A stretch of DNA of 64,000 nt, taken from NCBI GenBank assembly GCA_036702975.1, contig DATNPX010000059.1, positions 1-64,000 on the forward strand, written 5' to 3'. Shown one piece after another: positions 25,577 through 35,539 of the stretch. Every line of letters begins with the position of its first letter. Positions within the stretch are counted from its first letter, which is position 1. The notes below the pieces were generated by a model. That model ran no database searches. It saw only the letters and a program-made list of their open reading frames with translations, and was not told the DNA's origin. Origin of the DNA: DATNPX01 sp036702975 (GTDB lineage Bacteria > Cyanobacteriota > Vampirovibrionia > Obscuribacterales > Obscuribacteraceae). The position numbers were made by a program, and so were the translations under genes.

Positions 25577-26776
25577 CTATTCTACCAGCGGCATTAGTTC
25601 CACGAGTCCACGTTTCATCTGGCAAACAACAGTTCGCAAATCACTGAGCATCGCTTGTCTAGTTTGTAGTAACGACAGCGTCAATGCCCAGCGCTTGGTT
25701 GTCGTTCCGGTGACTAGCGCTGTCTTGCTGTCACCAGGCAAAGAGCCATTCTTGCCAATATACTTAGCGTCGGTCCATGCTTTTACGAGCTCTTGTTTTC
25801 GGCTCAACCCAGTGGTAGATCCTGCCGGAACTCCGTTCAAAAAGGCGAGCACGCTCTCGGGATAGTAGCCATCATCTGTGGTACCAACACCTATAATCGG
25901 CGCGAGCATGTTCGGATGTGCGATCAGCTTTCGATGAGGTCCTGAAGCCTGATACAGAGAGAACAGTCCAAGGGTAGCCGGAATCATACCAGCGATTATA
26001 GAGCTAATTCCGTCAGGGTTGCCCGCCTGAATATGATCGATTGATACCATCGTGAACGCTCCTGATAACGACCAAAATACGCCGTTCACTAGTTGTGTCA
26101 TCACAGTGTTGAGCAAGATGGCATTGTCGCGATTTGCCGCTAGCAGTCTGGTCAAGCGACTCGTGTCATTTTGCTCTCCATCTATAGCCGAGACTACATA
26201 GTCCGCTTCTAATGCTGTTCTCAGAATGCGGCGCGTCAACTTTTGCTTAGACTCATAGACATCCTGCCTTAGCGAAAGCGCTTCGAGCGAATTGCTCTCA
26301 GCTTTTGCCTCACTAATCTTTTCCATCAGCGCATGCAGTCGCCCGATTTGATCGAATAGCTTCAATTGTTGCGCCATCGACAAAGCCTCAGGCGACAGCA
26401 GAACGCTCGTCGCCAAGCGCACCGTAGACGGTGCAGATGACGGCGACAGCGCCGGTGCCGGTCCAGTTGACGGTGCAGATGACGGTGCAGATGACGGTGC
26501 AGGTGCGGGTGACGCGATAGTCGATGCAGATGAAGTCGGCAGCGGCGATGACGATGAGGTGGAGACCGGCAGTCCAGTTGCAGCAGCCAGCGCGGAGAAC
26601 TTTGAAAACTCGAAATCTTTCTCAGACCCGGCTGCTTCCGTAGCGGCGGTCAGAAACGAGTCTTCTGCCCAACAAAACGGCGCCATCGTCGTCGACAACA
26701 AAAATACAGTCAAAAGCGAAGCAAAAAATTGCCTGGTCAACGTGCTCGAATCAAACGGTGACGTGCGTTGTGACAT
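25577..26776 (-). CDS. Exported protein with Pro/Ser/Ala linker, unknown family
   Basis: A 399-residue protein with a signal peptide (FFASLLTVFLLSTTMAPFCWA). Residues ~75-125 are a Ser/Pro/Ala-rich linker encoded partly by a 12-base tandem repeat. The following ~270 residues contain a helical region (QQLKLFDQIGRLHALMEKIS) and two hydrophobic segments (VNGVFWSLSGAFTMVSI and ISSIIAGMIPATLGLFSLY), so it may be membrane-anchored in its C-terminal half. The C-terminus is helical. No known domain recognised. It is transcribed toward DUF2252 copy 2, 188 bases away. Confidence 0.65.
   Translation of the reverse strand: MSQRTSPFDSSTLTRQFFASLLTVFLLSTTMAPFCWAEDSFLTAATEAAGSEKDFEFSKFSALAAATGLPVSTSSSSPLPTSSASTIASPAPAPSSAPSSAPSTGPAPALSPSSAPSTVRLATSVLLSPEALSMAQQLKLFDQIGRLHALMEKISEAKAESNSLEALSLRQDVYESKQKLTRRILRTALEADYVVSAIDGEQNDTSRLTRLLAANRDNAILLNTVMTQLVNGVFWSLSGAFTMVSIDHIQAGNPDGISSIIAGMIPATLGLFSLYQASGPHRKLIAHPNMLAPIIGVGTTDDGYYPESVLAFLNGVPAGSTTGLSRKQELVKAWTDAKYIGKNGSLPGDSKTALVTGTTTKRWALTLSLLQTRQAMLSDLRTVVCQMKRGLVELMPLVE
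26427..26510. repeat. 12-base imperfect tandem repeat in the Pro/Ser/Ala linker
   Basis: Units of GACGGTGCAGAT occur at 26427, 26469, 26481 and 26493, with diverged copies between. The period of four codons keeps the frame and yields S-S-A-P units on the minus strand. Confidence 0.8.
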
Positions 26777-27030
26777 AGAGTCAGGTTAATGCGTGAAGCC
26801 AGCGCGGACCTTGCTACCATAACAGACAATGGTTCTCAGACTTAGCGGTTAGAGAAAAGTGAAGAAGACTTAAGACGCGAAAACTTCTCTCCTTGGGCTT
26901 TCTGTTGTCTTGACAGACAGACAAGAAAATTGGGAAATCCCATGGCAGAGAAGTTCGGTGGTCAATACACCGCGCCTTATGAAAACAGCAAATCCAGAAC
27001 ATAACAATAAGGCGCTAGAGTAGCTTTAAC

Positions 27031-28176
27031 CTATCGAGCAGAGTATGAGCGGGCGCGTCCAACTCTAGTTTGTGAGCGTACACGTTCTTGCAGATCGCCA
27101 CTGTGGAAGAAGTATGGATATTGCACGGTCGGTGCACTCACTCCATCAAGCTTCTGGAACAGCTCTTTCGGAATTTCAAACTCGAGAGCAGCAATATTGT
27201 CTTCAAGTTGCGGCAACTTACTTGCACCGATGACACTAGATACGACACCAGGCTTATGAGCCAACCAATTGAGAGCGACTTGTGCAGGAGTGCGTCCAAT
27301 CTCTTTGGAAACTTCAATCAGTGCGTCAACCGTAGCGGCAGCCTGGTCACTGCGCACGTCGAGATGAGGATCAGTAACCCAGGTGTTGGTGATACGTCCA
27401 TCCCCTAACAACTGCTTGTTCTCGATTCTATATTTTCCGGTCAGCAAACCATTGGCTAGCGGGCTCCAAGGCAGGATTGCAATTCCCATTTCCAACGCTG
27501 CATCGATGTATTCAAATTCAATGTTGCGCATCGCCAATGAATATTCCATTTGAATGGCCGCAATTTTTTCCCAGCCCCGCAATTCGGCAATCGTCTGTGC
27601 GCGCCCGAGATACCAGGCGGGAGGATTACTCAAACCGATGTAACGCACTTTTCCTGACTGCACGAGAGCATTGAGCGAAGACATCACTTCCTCAGCGGGA
27701 GTGAACGTGTCCCAGTTGTGAACCCAATAAAGATCGATATAGTCAGTGTTCAGCCTGCGCAGAGAGGCGTCGACTGCGTGCATGAGATGCTTGCGGCCAT
27801 TGCCACCACCATTGGGGTCACCAGGAACCATGCCAAACGTGAACTTTGTCGCCAGCACAACCGAGTCGCGGTTGCCAAACTCTTTAAGCAACTCACCGGT
27901 CATGCGCTCGCTGGCGCCGTCATGATAGGTATCGGCGGTGTCAATAAAATTGCCGCCAGCCTCAAAAAATCGCTTTAGGATCGGCTTAGCAGTTGCCTTA
28001 TCCATATTCCAGCTGCCGCCCCAAACATCGCCGAACATCCCAGTGCCGTAGCAAAGAGGCGAAACTCTCAAACCTGTCCGACCAAGCAATGCGTAATTTG
28101 CCAGTCCTGCAACTTGACCGCTGGTGTTGAACTCTACTTTGTTTCTTGGATTTGTTTGTGTGGTTGATTCTGCCAT
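27031..28176 (-). CDS. Aldo/keto reductase
   Basis: A 381-residue NADPH-dependent oxidoreductase of the aldo/keto reductase superfamily (YajO/Tas-like group). Seen: YALLGRTGLRVSPLCYGTGM, the catalytic set FIDTADTYHDG (Asp, Tyr), VLATKF (Lys), and YWVHNWD (His), and the cofactor-binding C-terminal segment SSVIGASKLPQLEDN. Acts on aldehydes or ketones in the cytoplasm. GAGAGG at good distance from the ATG. A near-consensus promoter with an embedded palindromic operator lies about 140 bases upstream, pointing to repressor control. Confidence 0.93.
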   Translation of the reverse strand: MAESTTQTNPRNKVEFNTSGQVAGLANYALLGRTGLRVSPLCYGTGMFGDVWGGSWNMDKATAKPILKRFFEAGGNFIDTADTYHDGASERMTGELLKEFGNRDSVVLATKFTFGMVPGDPNGGGNGRKHLMHAVDASLRRLNTDYIDLYWVHNWDTFTPAEEVMSSLNALVQSGKVRYIGLSNPPAWYLGRAQTIAELRGWEKIAAIQMEYSLAMRNIEFEYIDAALEMGIAILPWSPLANGLLTGKYRIENKQLLGDGRITNTWVTDPHLDVRSDQAAATVDALIEVSKEIGRTPAQVALNWLAHKPGVVSSVIGASKLPQLEDNIAALEFEIPKELFQKLDGVSAPTVQYPYFFHSGDLQERVRSQTRVGRARSYSAR

Positions 28177-28312
28177 TTTTTCCTCTCTATAAAGACCAGC
28201 GATGTTCCAAAATTAGTTCGAGCCGTTTTCTGCGCAGTGAATAACTCCACCCTCAATCGAAAATCGATAGCAAAAGGTGGAATAAGAGGTGCGGTAAGAC
28301 CTAGACAGAACC

Positions 28313-28341
28313 ATACTAGACCGGTCGTCTAGATTCGTCAA
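28313..28341 (-). promoter_or_regulatory. Promoter of the aldo/keto reductase gene
   Basis: On the minus strand: TTGACG (28341-28336), a 17-base spacer, then TAGTAT (28318-28313), a good sigma70-type promoter, about 137 bases before the ATG at 28176. The spacer and the edge of the -10 box carry the palindrome listed next. Confidence 0.7.
28316..28332. promoter_or_regulatory. Palindromic operator inside the promoter spacer
   Basis: CTAGAC-CGGTC-GTCTAG, perfect 6-base arms, placed between -35 and -10. The TAGAC...GTCTA type resembles sites of TetR-family repressors that respond to electrophiles or quinones. A repressor bound here would block RNA polymerase. No TetR gene is in the window. Confidence 0.6.
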
Positions 28342-28448
28342 TTCCCCCACTATTTGGGTTAAAGACACCTCCGAGCTCAAAACCAGCCTGGATTTTGGAA
28401 CACTATCCCAAAAATCGTTGTGAAATTTTATCTTTAGAAAGGACCCGC

Positions 28449-29108
28449 ATGTTCGAAAAATTGTTTGGCCGCAAATCGTTGTCCCCGATTCTTCCGGCGC
28501 TTCCAGTGCTTCTGGTTCTGCATTTTTTCCTTGGAACAACTGCCATTGCTCAAAGCAATTCGGACCCGATTGTGGTGATGGAGACAACCAAAGGCACCAT
28601 CGCCATGCAGGTATTCGTAAGCGCAGCACCGAACACATCGAGAAATTTCCTAGACCTCGTGCAGCGTGGCTTTTATAACGGACTCACATTCCATCGCATC
28701 GAGAATTGGTGTATCCAGGGCGGTGACCCTAACGGCAACGGCACCGGAAACTTCGTTGATCCAAGCACTGGTCAAGTTCGTTATGTGCCGATCGAAATAA
28801 ATCCCCGCTTGGGGCACAACTCCCCCGGAGTGCTGGCAATGGCACGAGGTAACAATCCCAACTCGGCGAGTTGCCAGTTCTACATAACCAAAGCGGCAAT
28901 GCCACAACTCAACGGACAGTACGCTATCTTTGGACACGTAGTCGACGGCATGAATGCTGTCAATGCAATGGGTCGAGGCGATCGAATCGTCTCCGCGCAG
29001 ATAGTCGATAACGGCTCGAGCGGTGGCTCATCAGGCTCAAGCAGTGCGTCATCTTCATCATCGGCGCCGCGTAGAAGTTCCGGTCCGCCCAAAGACTCTG
29101 GTTTCTAA
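28449..29108 (+). CDS. Exported cyclophilin-type peptidyl-prolyl isomerase
   Basis: A 219-residue protein. ATG at 28449 follows AAAGGA; the longer frame to 28395 lacks support. A hydrophobic signal segment (LPVLLVLHFFLGTTAIAQ) is followed by a cyclophilin domain: VVMETTKGTIAMQVF, NFLDLVQRGFYNGLTFHRI, QGGDPNGNGTG, SPGVLAMARGNNPNSASCQF and YAIFGHVVDGMNAV. The active-site FHRI and Gln-Gly-Gly-Asp are present. The C-terminal ~30 residues are a Ser-rich tail. It would help fold exported proteins by Pro cis-trans isomerisation. Confidence 0.92.
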   Translation: MFEKLFGRKSLSPILPALPVLLVLHFFLGTTAIAQSNSDPIVVMETTKGTIAMQVFVSAAPNTSRNFLDLVQRGFYNGLTFHRIENWCIQGGDPNGNGTGNFVDPSTGQVRYVPIEINPRLGHNSPGVLAMARGNNPNSASCQFYITKAAMPQLNGQYAIFGHVVDGMNAVNAMGRGDRIVSAQIVDNGSSGGSSGSSSASSSSSAPRRSSGPPKDSGF

Positions 29109-29130
29109 AACTGGCATAACAAGCCAAAAT

Positions 29131-29634
29131 TCACGATTTAAATCCGCTCGAACGCACGACATATCGAACAAATCCGTCCGATTCTGTGTAGCGGTCGTAT
29201 AGCCGGCGGGCTGTTGCGTTCGCGCTCTCCGTCATCCAGTAGAGTCGGTCCCAATCGTTGCGATGCGCCAGTGAGAGCAGATGATCAATGAGTGCACGTC
29301 CAAACCCGGCACCGCGGACAAGCGGAGATACAAACAGATCTTCCAAATAGCAAAGAGTCTTGGGGCTCCAGGTTCCCGGGTGCAAGACATAGTGGGCGAA
29401 ACCCTGCAGTTTTTCTTCGGCGTCTAAAACAGCCAAACCGTTGAGCGCCGGATCACTGGCAAGAATGCGCTCCCAAGTGTTTTTGGTCACCTCTTCTGGA
29501 ATCGACTGCTTGTAAAACTCGCAATAGTCGCGCCAATGGGAACGCCATGCCGCTTCGTCGCCAGCTTCGAGCGGTCGCACGAGCGCGGTTTTGACCCTTT
29601 TGTCGCTATCTAGCGTTTCGGCCTTTTCGGTCAT
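29131..29634 (-). CDS. GNAT-family N-acetyltransferase
   Basis: A 167-residue acetyl-CoA-dependent acetyltransferase. Seen: core strand GFAHYVLHPGTW, LEDLFVSPLVRGAGFGRALI with the R/Q-G-x-G-x-G/A pyrophosphate loop, and the C-terminal ANATARRLYDRYTESDGFVRY segment. AGAGGA five bases before the ATG. It is convergent with the cyclophilin gene (22 bases between stops). Substrate cannot be predicted; small amines such as spermidine are acetylated by similar proteins. Confidence 0.9.
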   Translation of the reverse strand: MTEKAETLDSDKRVKTALVRPLEAGDEAAWRSHWRDYCEFYKQSIPEEVTKNTWERILASDPALNGLAVLDAEEKLQGFAHYVLHPGTWSPKTLCYLEDLFVSPLVRGAGFGRALIDHLLSLAHRNDWDRLYWMTESANATARRLYDRYTESDGFVRYVVRSSGFKS

Positions 29635-29843
29635 TTCGATCCTCTAATTAGGTAATCCGCAGTCGAGAATAGGTCAGTTCAGCTATTTCAGCTATTCCGA
29701 ATATTCCGCAACAATTAAGTGGTTTTCAGGTGCCCGGCTGCCGAAGCAATGGGCGCCGAGATGGGCTACAATTTGCCGAATTCGGGTTGGCAAGAAGTAT
29801 CAGTTTGGACGGTCTCTTCCTGCTATGCTTTAGTCGCCAAGCA

Positions 29844-30803
<960 letters not shown>

Positions 30804-30806
30804 TAG

Positions 30807-31907
30807 ATGGACGAGGTCCTCGTTGCCGCTGGCACACTGATAGTAATTCTGGTTTTATACGATGTTTTTGCGGCCATCGTTGTGCCAAGGCAGACTACCA
30901 GCGCTTTGCGCCTTGGTCCGTTCCTACTCAACCGGATTCTCTGGCCAGGCTTTCTCAAAATAGTATCGTTGAAACCACTCTCGCGGTCCCGCAATGAGCT
31001 GCTGGCTTTGTTTGCACCAGCAGCCTTTGGTGTGATCATGCTGGTCTGGCTTTTTATTATGCTGATTGGGTTTGCAGTCATTCTCTATGGCTTGCGGTCA
31101 GACATAAAACCAGCAATCAATACGATAGGAGATGCAGTCTATTTCTCAGGCACATCGTTGCTGACACTAGGATTCGGAGATGTCGTCGCCCTCAGCTGGC
31201 GCGCTCGACTAATTGTGCTGGTTGCAGCGATATCGGGACTGAGCTTCATGGCGCTGCAAGTATCGTATTTATTTACAGTACAGAATCTTGTGCAGCAGCG
31301 AGAACAGGTTGTAAACGCAATCGTCAGTCGCTCTGGTGCACCAGCTTCAGGCATCATCATTCTTCTTCGCTATAAAGAATTAGACATCGTAAATGCCCTC
31401 AACAGCAGCTTCTTGCAATGGGAAGCATGGATATCAAACATTTTAGAAAGCCACCGGGCATACGTAATTTTGATGTTTTTCCGTTCCACCAATCAAACGG
31501 AATCTTGGGTTAGCGTTCTTGGGGCAATGCTGGATGCAGCCTCACTCTTGCTCACCTCAATTGAAGACGTGCATGTTGGTGAAGCAGATCTGTTTTATTG
31601 GCTTGCCTGCAGCACAGTGCAAGCACTTTGCGGTCTGCACAACCTGAAATACGACGAGAAAGTGCATCTCACTTATGACGAGTTTCTGCAAGGTTTACAT
31701 CTGTTGGAAGGCGCAGGCTACAAAACAGCAGAACCGGAAAGAGCATGGACACTATTTTCTGCTAGACGCCGCGGTTACATCGGGTATCTTTGTGCGCTAG
31801 CCGAGAATTTTTCCGTGCGCAAAAATTATTGGGTTTATGACTTGTTTACTATCAGAGCTGAAGAACAAGAGACTCTGCGCGAATCAGTGTTTAGACCGCG
31901 CGTCTGA
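30807..31907 (+). CDS. Two-transmembrane potassium-channel-like protein
   Basis: A 366-residue membrane protein. N-terminal helix (VLVAAGTLIVILVLYDVFAAIVV), a second pair of helices (AFGVIMLVWLFIMLIGFAVILY and LIVLVAAISGLSFMALQVSYLF) and, between them, a pore loop SLLTLGFGDVV that matches the T-x-G-F-G-D selectivity filter of K+ channels (GYGD replaced by GFGD). The C-terminal ~200 residues are cytoplasmic and helical, of unknown family. ATG follows three bases after the desaturase stop. Likely a cation channel whose C-terminal part regulates it (inference). Confidence 0.82.
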   Translation: MDEVLVAAGTLIVILVLYDVFAAIVVPRQTTSALRLGPFLLNRILWPGFLKIVSLKPLSRSRNELLALFAPAAFGVIMLVWLFIMLIGFAVILYGLRSDIKPAINTIGDAVYFSGTSLLTLGFGDVVALSWRARLIVLVAAISGLSFMALQVSYLFTVQNLVQQREQVVNAIVSRSGAPASGIIILLRYKELDIVNALNSSFLQWEAWISNILESHRAYVILMFFRSTNQTESWVSVLGAMLDAASLLLTSIEDVHVGEADLFYWLACSTVQALCGLHNLKYDEKVHLTYDEFLQGLHLLEGAGYKTAEPERAWTLFSARRRGYIGYLCALAENFSVRKNYWVYDLFTIRAEEQETLRESVFRPRV

Positions 31908-31918
31908 ATTCTGATTCC

Positions 31919-31982
31919 AAGTCCCGCTTCAAAGTCACGCGTCTAAGTTCCGCGTCTAGTTCCGCGTCAAAGTTGCGCTTCT
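31919..31982. repeat. Five imperfect 13-base tandem units
   Basis: Units of the form AAGTYCCGCGTCT follow one another directly after the channel-gene stop and run to the stop of the convergent ABM-like gene. No stem-loop is obvious. Confidence 0.6.
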
Positions 31983-32944
31983 CAATGCGGCAGCAAGTTC
32001 CACATCAAAGCGATTTCGCCTCCAAACAGTGCAAACATCGCTAAAGTGCCCTGAAAGTCTACTTCATCAGCGTTCTCTTTCTTGGGAAACAACCACCAAG
32101 TAAACAGCTTGATGAAGATGGGCATTGTGCCCCATGTGGTGGCACTGACACTGAGCACCAGATTTATGAAGCTCGATACAGCTGGATTCAAAGACGACAT
32201 CTGAGGACTCAAGAAGCGAATCTCCAGCATTACGACGGGAAACAGACCAAGCAGCACCAGCATGCAAGTCTTCCAATTTGGTGGACCTTCACCAGTCTCT
32301 TTGTCCACCGGAAACCAGCCAGGGAAAGAATTTGACATCGACTGAAAACTTGTCGACTTGACCAAGTTGTTTGCTTCTTCTAGAAGCTTCAATCGTTCCG
32401 TTGATCTAAACCAACGCTCGAGGGAAGCAGGCTTGTCAAATCGCAACAAGGTAGACCACTGCCTGTGAACGCCGGGAGTTGGAGGCTGAAGATATGAACC
32501 GCGGTAGCCTGGTGCACTTGCTTGTGCACTCTGAATCTTCGCTTCCCACTCAAAATAAGTCGACTCCATACCGGGTTTCACTTCAGTAACGATTGCTGTT
32601 GCGACGTCACCAAATGTAGAGTCATACGCGGCAATTTGTTCAGTGACCGCGTAGTTCTTGCTCTTTTCGTTCTCTTTGAATTCCGCCAGGAGCTTCGTTC
32701 GCTCGGTCGATGACTGAAACGTCTTGGCCCGCGCCTCGGTGTCGAAGCGCTGCACCAACTTCCAATCGGTGTTGTGCAATTCTATAGGCGGAAGGATTTC
32801 GCCACTCCAAAAACCTGGACACTTGGCGCCCGCCATCATCAGCTTTACGAGCCAATGCGCGATGATCACCGTGTCTTGTTCGCTTCCGCCACTAACGCCG
32901 GTAACAAGCGCGGCAATCGACGAGTCTTTTGCACCTTCCGTCAT
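31982..32944 (-). CDS. Two ABM-like domains with C-terminal membrane helices
   Basis: A 320-residue protein. Residues ~20-100 and ~110-190 are two copies of an antibiotic-biosynthesis-monooxygenase (ABM)-like ferredoxin fold. Both have the typical aromatic/arginine pattern (LVQRFDTEARAKTFQSSTER and LLRFDKPASLERWFRSTER). The C-terminal ~110 residues contain three hydrophobic segments (CMLVLLGLFPVVMLEI, FINLVLSVSATTWGTMPIFI, LAMFALFGGEIALMW), so the ABM domains are probably tethered to the membrane facing the cytoplasm. Such domains may oxidise or bind small aromatics, but no reaction is assigned. GGGGGA at five bases from the ATG. Confidence 0.8.
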   Translation of the reverse strand: MTEGAKDSSIAALVTGVSGGSEQDTVIIAHWLVKLMMAGAKCPGFWSGEILPPIELHNTDWKLVQRFDTEARAKTFQSSTERTKLLAEFKENEKSKNYAVTEQIAAYDSTFGDVATAIVTEVKPGMESTYFEWEAKIQSAQASAPGYRGSYLQPPTPGVHRQWSTLLRFDKPASLERWFRSTERLKLLEEANNLVKSTSFQSMSNSFPGWFPVDKETGEGPPNWKTCMLVLLGLFPVVMLEIRFLSPQMSSLNPAVSSFINLVLSVSATTWGTMPIFIKLFTWWLFPKKENADEVDFQGTLAMFALFGGEIALMWNLLPH

Positions 32945-33064
32945 GCCGTTCCCCCAGAATTTAGTTAACTTTGCCAGCTGAACAATGGTATCACTCAGAG
33001 ACTAAAGTCTGTAGAGCTATTGCATTCTAAAATACAGCGAACGTTTGGGTGATGATGCCGCCGG

Positions 33065-33280
33065 CTAGAGATTCAAGGCCTTGATTGCTTCATCGTGCAA
33101 TTTTTTGGCTTCAGCAGGATTATCAACGGTCATGAAATCTTCCTGAATCTCCGATGTCTTGAAAAGGACTTTTCGATGCCAAGTACCGTTCACAAATGAT
33201 GCCGCATATGTATCGGTCAAGATCAAAACGCGTCCGTCATCCGTTTTGGAGACATCGACGTCGCTATCCTGGTTCGCCAT
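33065..33280 (-). CDS. Small hypothetical protein
   Basis: A 71-residue soluble protein; the ATG at 33280 follows GCGGGAAAATT and is preferred over the longer frame. It has a short beta-rich core (DDGRVLILTDTYAASFVNGTW) and a C-terminal helix (NPAEAKKLHDEAIKALNL). It lies 58 bases downstream of the Clp_N-repeat genes on the same strand and could be the last gene of that operon. No family recognised. Confidence 0.6.
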   Translation of the reverse strand: MANQDSDVDVSKTDDGRVLILTDTYAASFVNGTWHRKVLFKTSEIQEDFMTVDNPAEAKKLHDEAIKALNL

Positions 33281-33338
33281 AATTTTCCCGCCTTTTCCGT
33301 GCCGGCTTTTCACTTAGCCGATCCTATCACGGCCCGGA

Positions 33339-35462
33339 CTATGGAGTGGAGGTTTCGAGATCGGCTTTCGTACGTTCGAATTGTTCTCGAATAATTGGCA
33401 TTAAGGGCTTTTGCAGTTCATGTGCATCGAGGTTAACTGTTTCGAAAACCAAGCGCGCAAATCCCGAGCTTTGATTGGTGAGTGCTAACAGAATATGCTC
33501 AGGATCAATCGCAACTGCACGCCATTTACGAGCCATTTCTAGTGCGTATTCGAGTATCACCCAACAATGATGGTTTAGCCTTCGTTGGGAGTTCCTGCGC
33601 TTAGCGTTCCTCACAGAGGTGAGGCGAAGCCTTTGTTTTACATCTTTCAGGTCGATGCCTAGTTCCCAAATGATTGCAGGTTTATCACGGGAAATCTCGT
33701 CCAGCAAGCCAAGCATCAGGGTTTCAAGCGTTATCTCGCTTTGAGCCAGCAATGTCGCCTCGACTCGCGCAGTCGATATTGCAGATTCGCTCCGAGGACT
33801 AAGGACACGTTCGATGAGAGTTCGGCTACTGAGTGAGCTATGTTCAAGGTTCTCGTCTAGCGCATCCGAGTCTACAAAAATTTCGCTATCAAGATTGGAA
33901 ATCTGCAGAATCGCTGCTCCCAAATTAGTCCACTGTTGGTGTTGCAGCATCATGCATGACTCAATCCGTTTGCGCAGGGCAATCACATTGAGATCTGCAA
34001 CCACTGACATTTCAGCAACCAAATCTGGTGCGTGGCGAATTAATGCAAGGGCAAGATGATGGAGATCAACAGTGTGAATATTCATTTGTTTTGCTTGAAA
34101 GCGTGCATCCCGCAAAACGTTGCGAGCAAAGTAGCCGAAATGTGCCAATTTTTCAGCACCGTGCTCAGAAGCGACACCCAAACCGTAACGTCTATCCAGC
34201 AATTCTCGAACCTTTAGTACGTCGGCCGCACGCGCTAGTACGAAACCCGCCTCTGAGTGTTCGGCTTGCCTCAAGACTCCCAACATTAAGTGTGCAGGAA
34301 GAATGATCGGAGACCTCGATTGCAACGCAGACTCTTTGGCAAATACAAGGACTGAATAAGCTCGCTTCGTCAGATATAAGATCGCATCGCCCATGTGGCC
34401 TTCGTAAGTAGTCGCCTGGTCAGTTTCGCGACTTTCTGAATGGTCCAGTATCTGTCGACGCGCTGCCTGCAACAGTCCATTCACTTCATCGAATTCAAAT
34501 GCTGCACAAAGACTCCTGGTCTCATATTCTGAAAGAATTGCAAGCAAAACATCGCGAGGTTCAATTTTGTCACGTAGAAAGAGACGAGAATCTTTAAACG
34601 CAGTGCCAATAATGAGATGCACATCAGTTGAGAAGTCGAGGTCTTCTAGAGGCTCTCCTGCTGTGCTGAGCGGAGATTGCACTCTGAGAGCAATGCGAGC
34701 AAAGGCTTGACGAAGTTCGCATGTAGTAAAAAGCTTAGATATGGTGGGATCACTCGTATAAACAAATGCGCGCAAAAGATGCGAAAGTTCGACCAGTGAG
34801 CCACGATCATCTTCAGCGTAACGGTAGGCCGCTTGAAGCAGCTCTCGAGTTGCATCACTAAAATAGTCACTAGGATTGTCATAGAATGGCAATTTTCGAG
34901 CAGGTGCCTGAGTAACTTCGCTCGATTCGTTGAGAGATGCAGCTGCGGCAACAACTGATTCGGATTCTGTTTTATTTTCAGTTTCAACTCCGCCGGCAGA
35001 CACTTCCGCCACTTCCGGAGTGAACACCTTCACTCTCAGATCGGCTTCTAAGCGATGTTGGTCGATATCCAATTTTAGCGTCTTCATCAACGCGAATGCT
35101 TTATCCGACCATGTGGCGTCGGTCATTAACGCTCGAAATAAGTGACAAGTGTAAGCTTTTTCGAGTCCATACAAACTTGCTCGTCTTATCGCTTCATTCA
35201 CGAGTTCGTAAAGCTCTTCATCGATGGTTGGATCGCCTTCGATTGATTTGGCTTTGGTAGCATCTTTGATTGCGTCTCGTATGTCATGCAGAGGCTTCCC
35301 AAACAACCTAAGGTATTTCGCTGCTTTGCCGTCAAAAAACACAAGCAATAAATGTATTGACGAAACTGTCTGCGCATTCAAAAGGCGCGCTTCCTCAAAA
35401 GCACGATCTAAAATATCGTGTGCATCTTCAGAAAGAGCTTTGTTAGCGAAGGCATCTAGCAC
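33339..35462 (-). CDS. Clp_N-repeat array protein A (no ATPase domain)
   Basis: A 707-residue protein made almost entirely of about eight diverged Clp N-terminal (ClpA/B/C N-domain) half-repeats of ~65 residues. Examples: near 10-70 (AHDILDRAFEEARLLNAQTV, IHLLLVFF), 440-510 (LRDARFQAKQMNIHTVDLHH) and 630-695 (ILEYALEMARKWRAVAIDPE, HILLALT). Residues ~150-190 are a Ser/Glu-rich linker. I see no Walker A or B motif, so it is not a Clp chaperone. Known Clp_N domains bind adaptors or substrates. GTG start at 35462 without a strong ribosome site. It follows protein B (35540-37690) on the same strand by 77 bases. Confidence 0.8.
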   Translation of the reverse strand: MLDAFANKALSEDAHDILDRAFEEARLLNAQTVSSIHLLLVFFDGKAAKYLRLFGKPLHDIRDAIKDATKAKSIEGDPTIDEELYELVNEAIRRASLYGLEKAYTCHLFRALMTDATWSDKAFALMKTLKLDIDQHRLEADLRVKVFTPEVAEVSAGGVETENKTESESVVAAAASLNESSEVTQAPARKLPFYDNPSDYFSDATRELLQAAYRYAEDDRGSLVELSHLLRAFVYTSDPTISKLFTTCELRQAFARIALRVQSPLSTAGEPLEDLDFSTDVHLIIGTAFKDSRLFLRDKIEPRDVLLAILSEYETRSLCAAFEFDEVNGLLQAARRQILDHSESRETDQATTYEGHMGDAILYLTKRAYSVLVFAKESALQSRSPIILPAHLMLGVLRQAEHSEAGFVLARAADVLKVRELLDRRYGLGVASEHGAEKLAHFGYFARNVLRDARFQAKQMNIHTVDLHHLALALIRHAPDLVAEMSVVADLNVIALRKRIESCMMLQHQQWTNLGAAILQISNLDSEIFVDSDALDENLEHSSLSSRTLIERVLSPRSESAISTARVEATLLAQSEITLETLMLGLLDEISRDKPAIIWELGIDLKDVKQRLRLTSVRNAKRRNSQRRLNHHCWVILEYALEMARKWRAVAIDPEHILLALTNQSSGFARLVFETVNLDAHELQKPLMPIIREQFERTKADLETSTP

Positions 35463-35539
35463 GGACGAGTCTCATCCCATACGTGGCTGACTAAGCAAAA
35501 CGAGAGACATCAAATTCCAATATACACCGATTAATCTCG

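Noticed and set aside
25389..25625. N-terminal extension of DUF2252 copy 2
   Set aside because: The GTG at 25388 has an ideal ribosome site and the extension does not match the paralogue.
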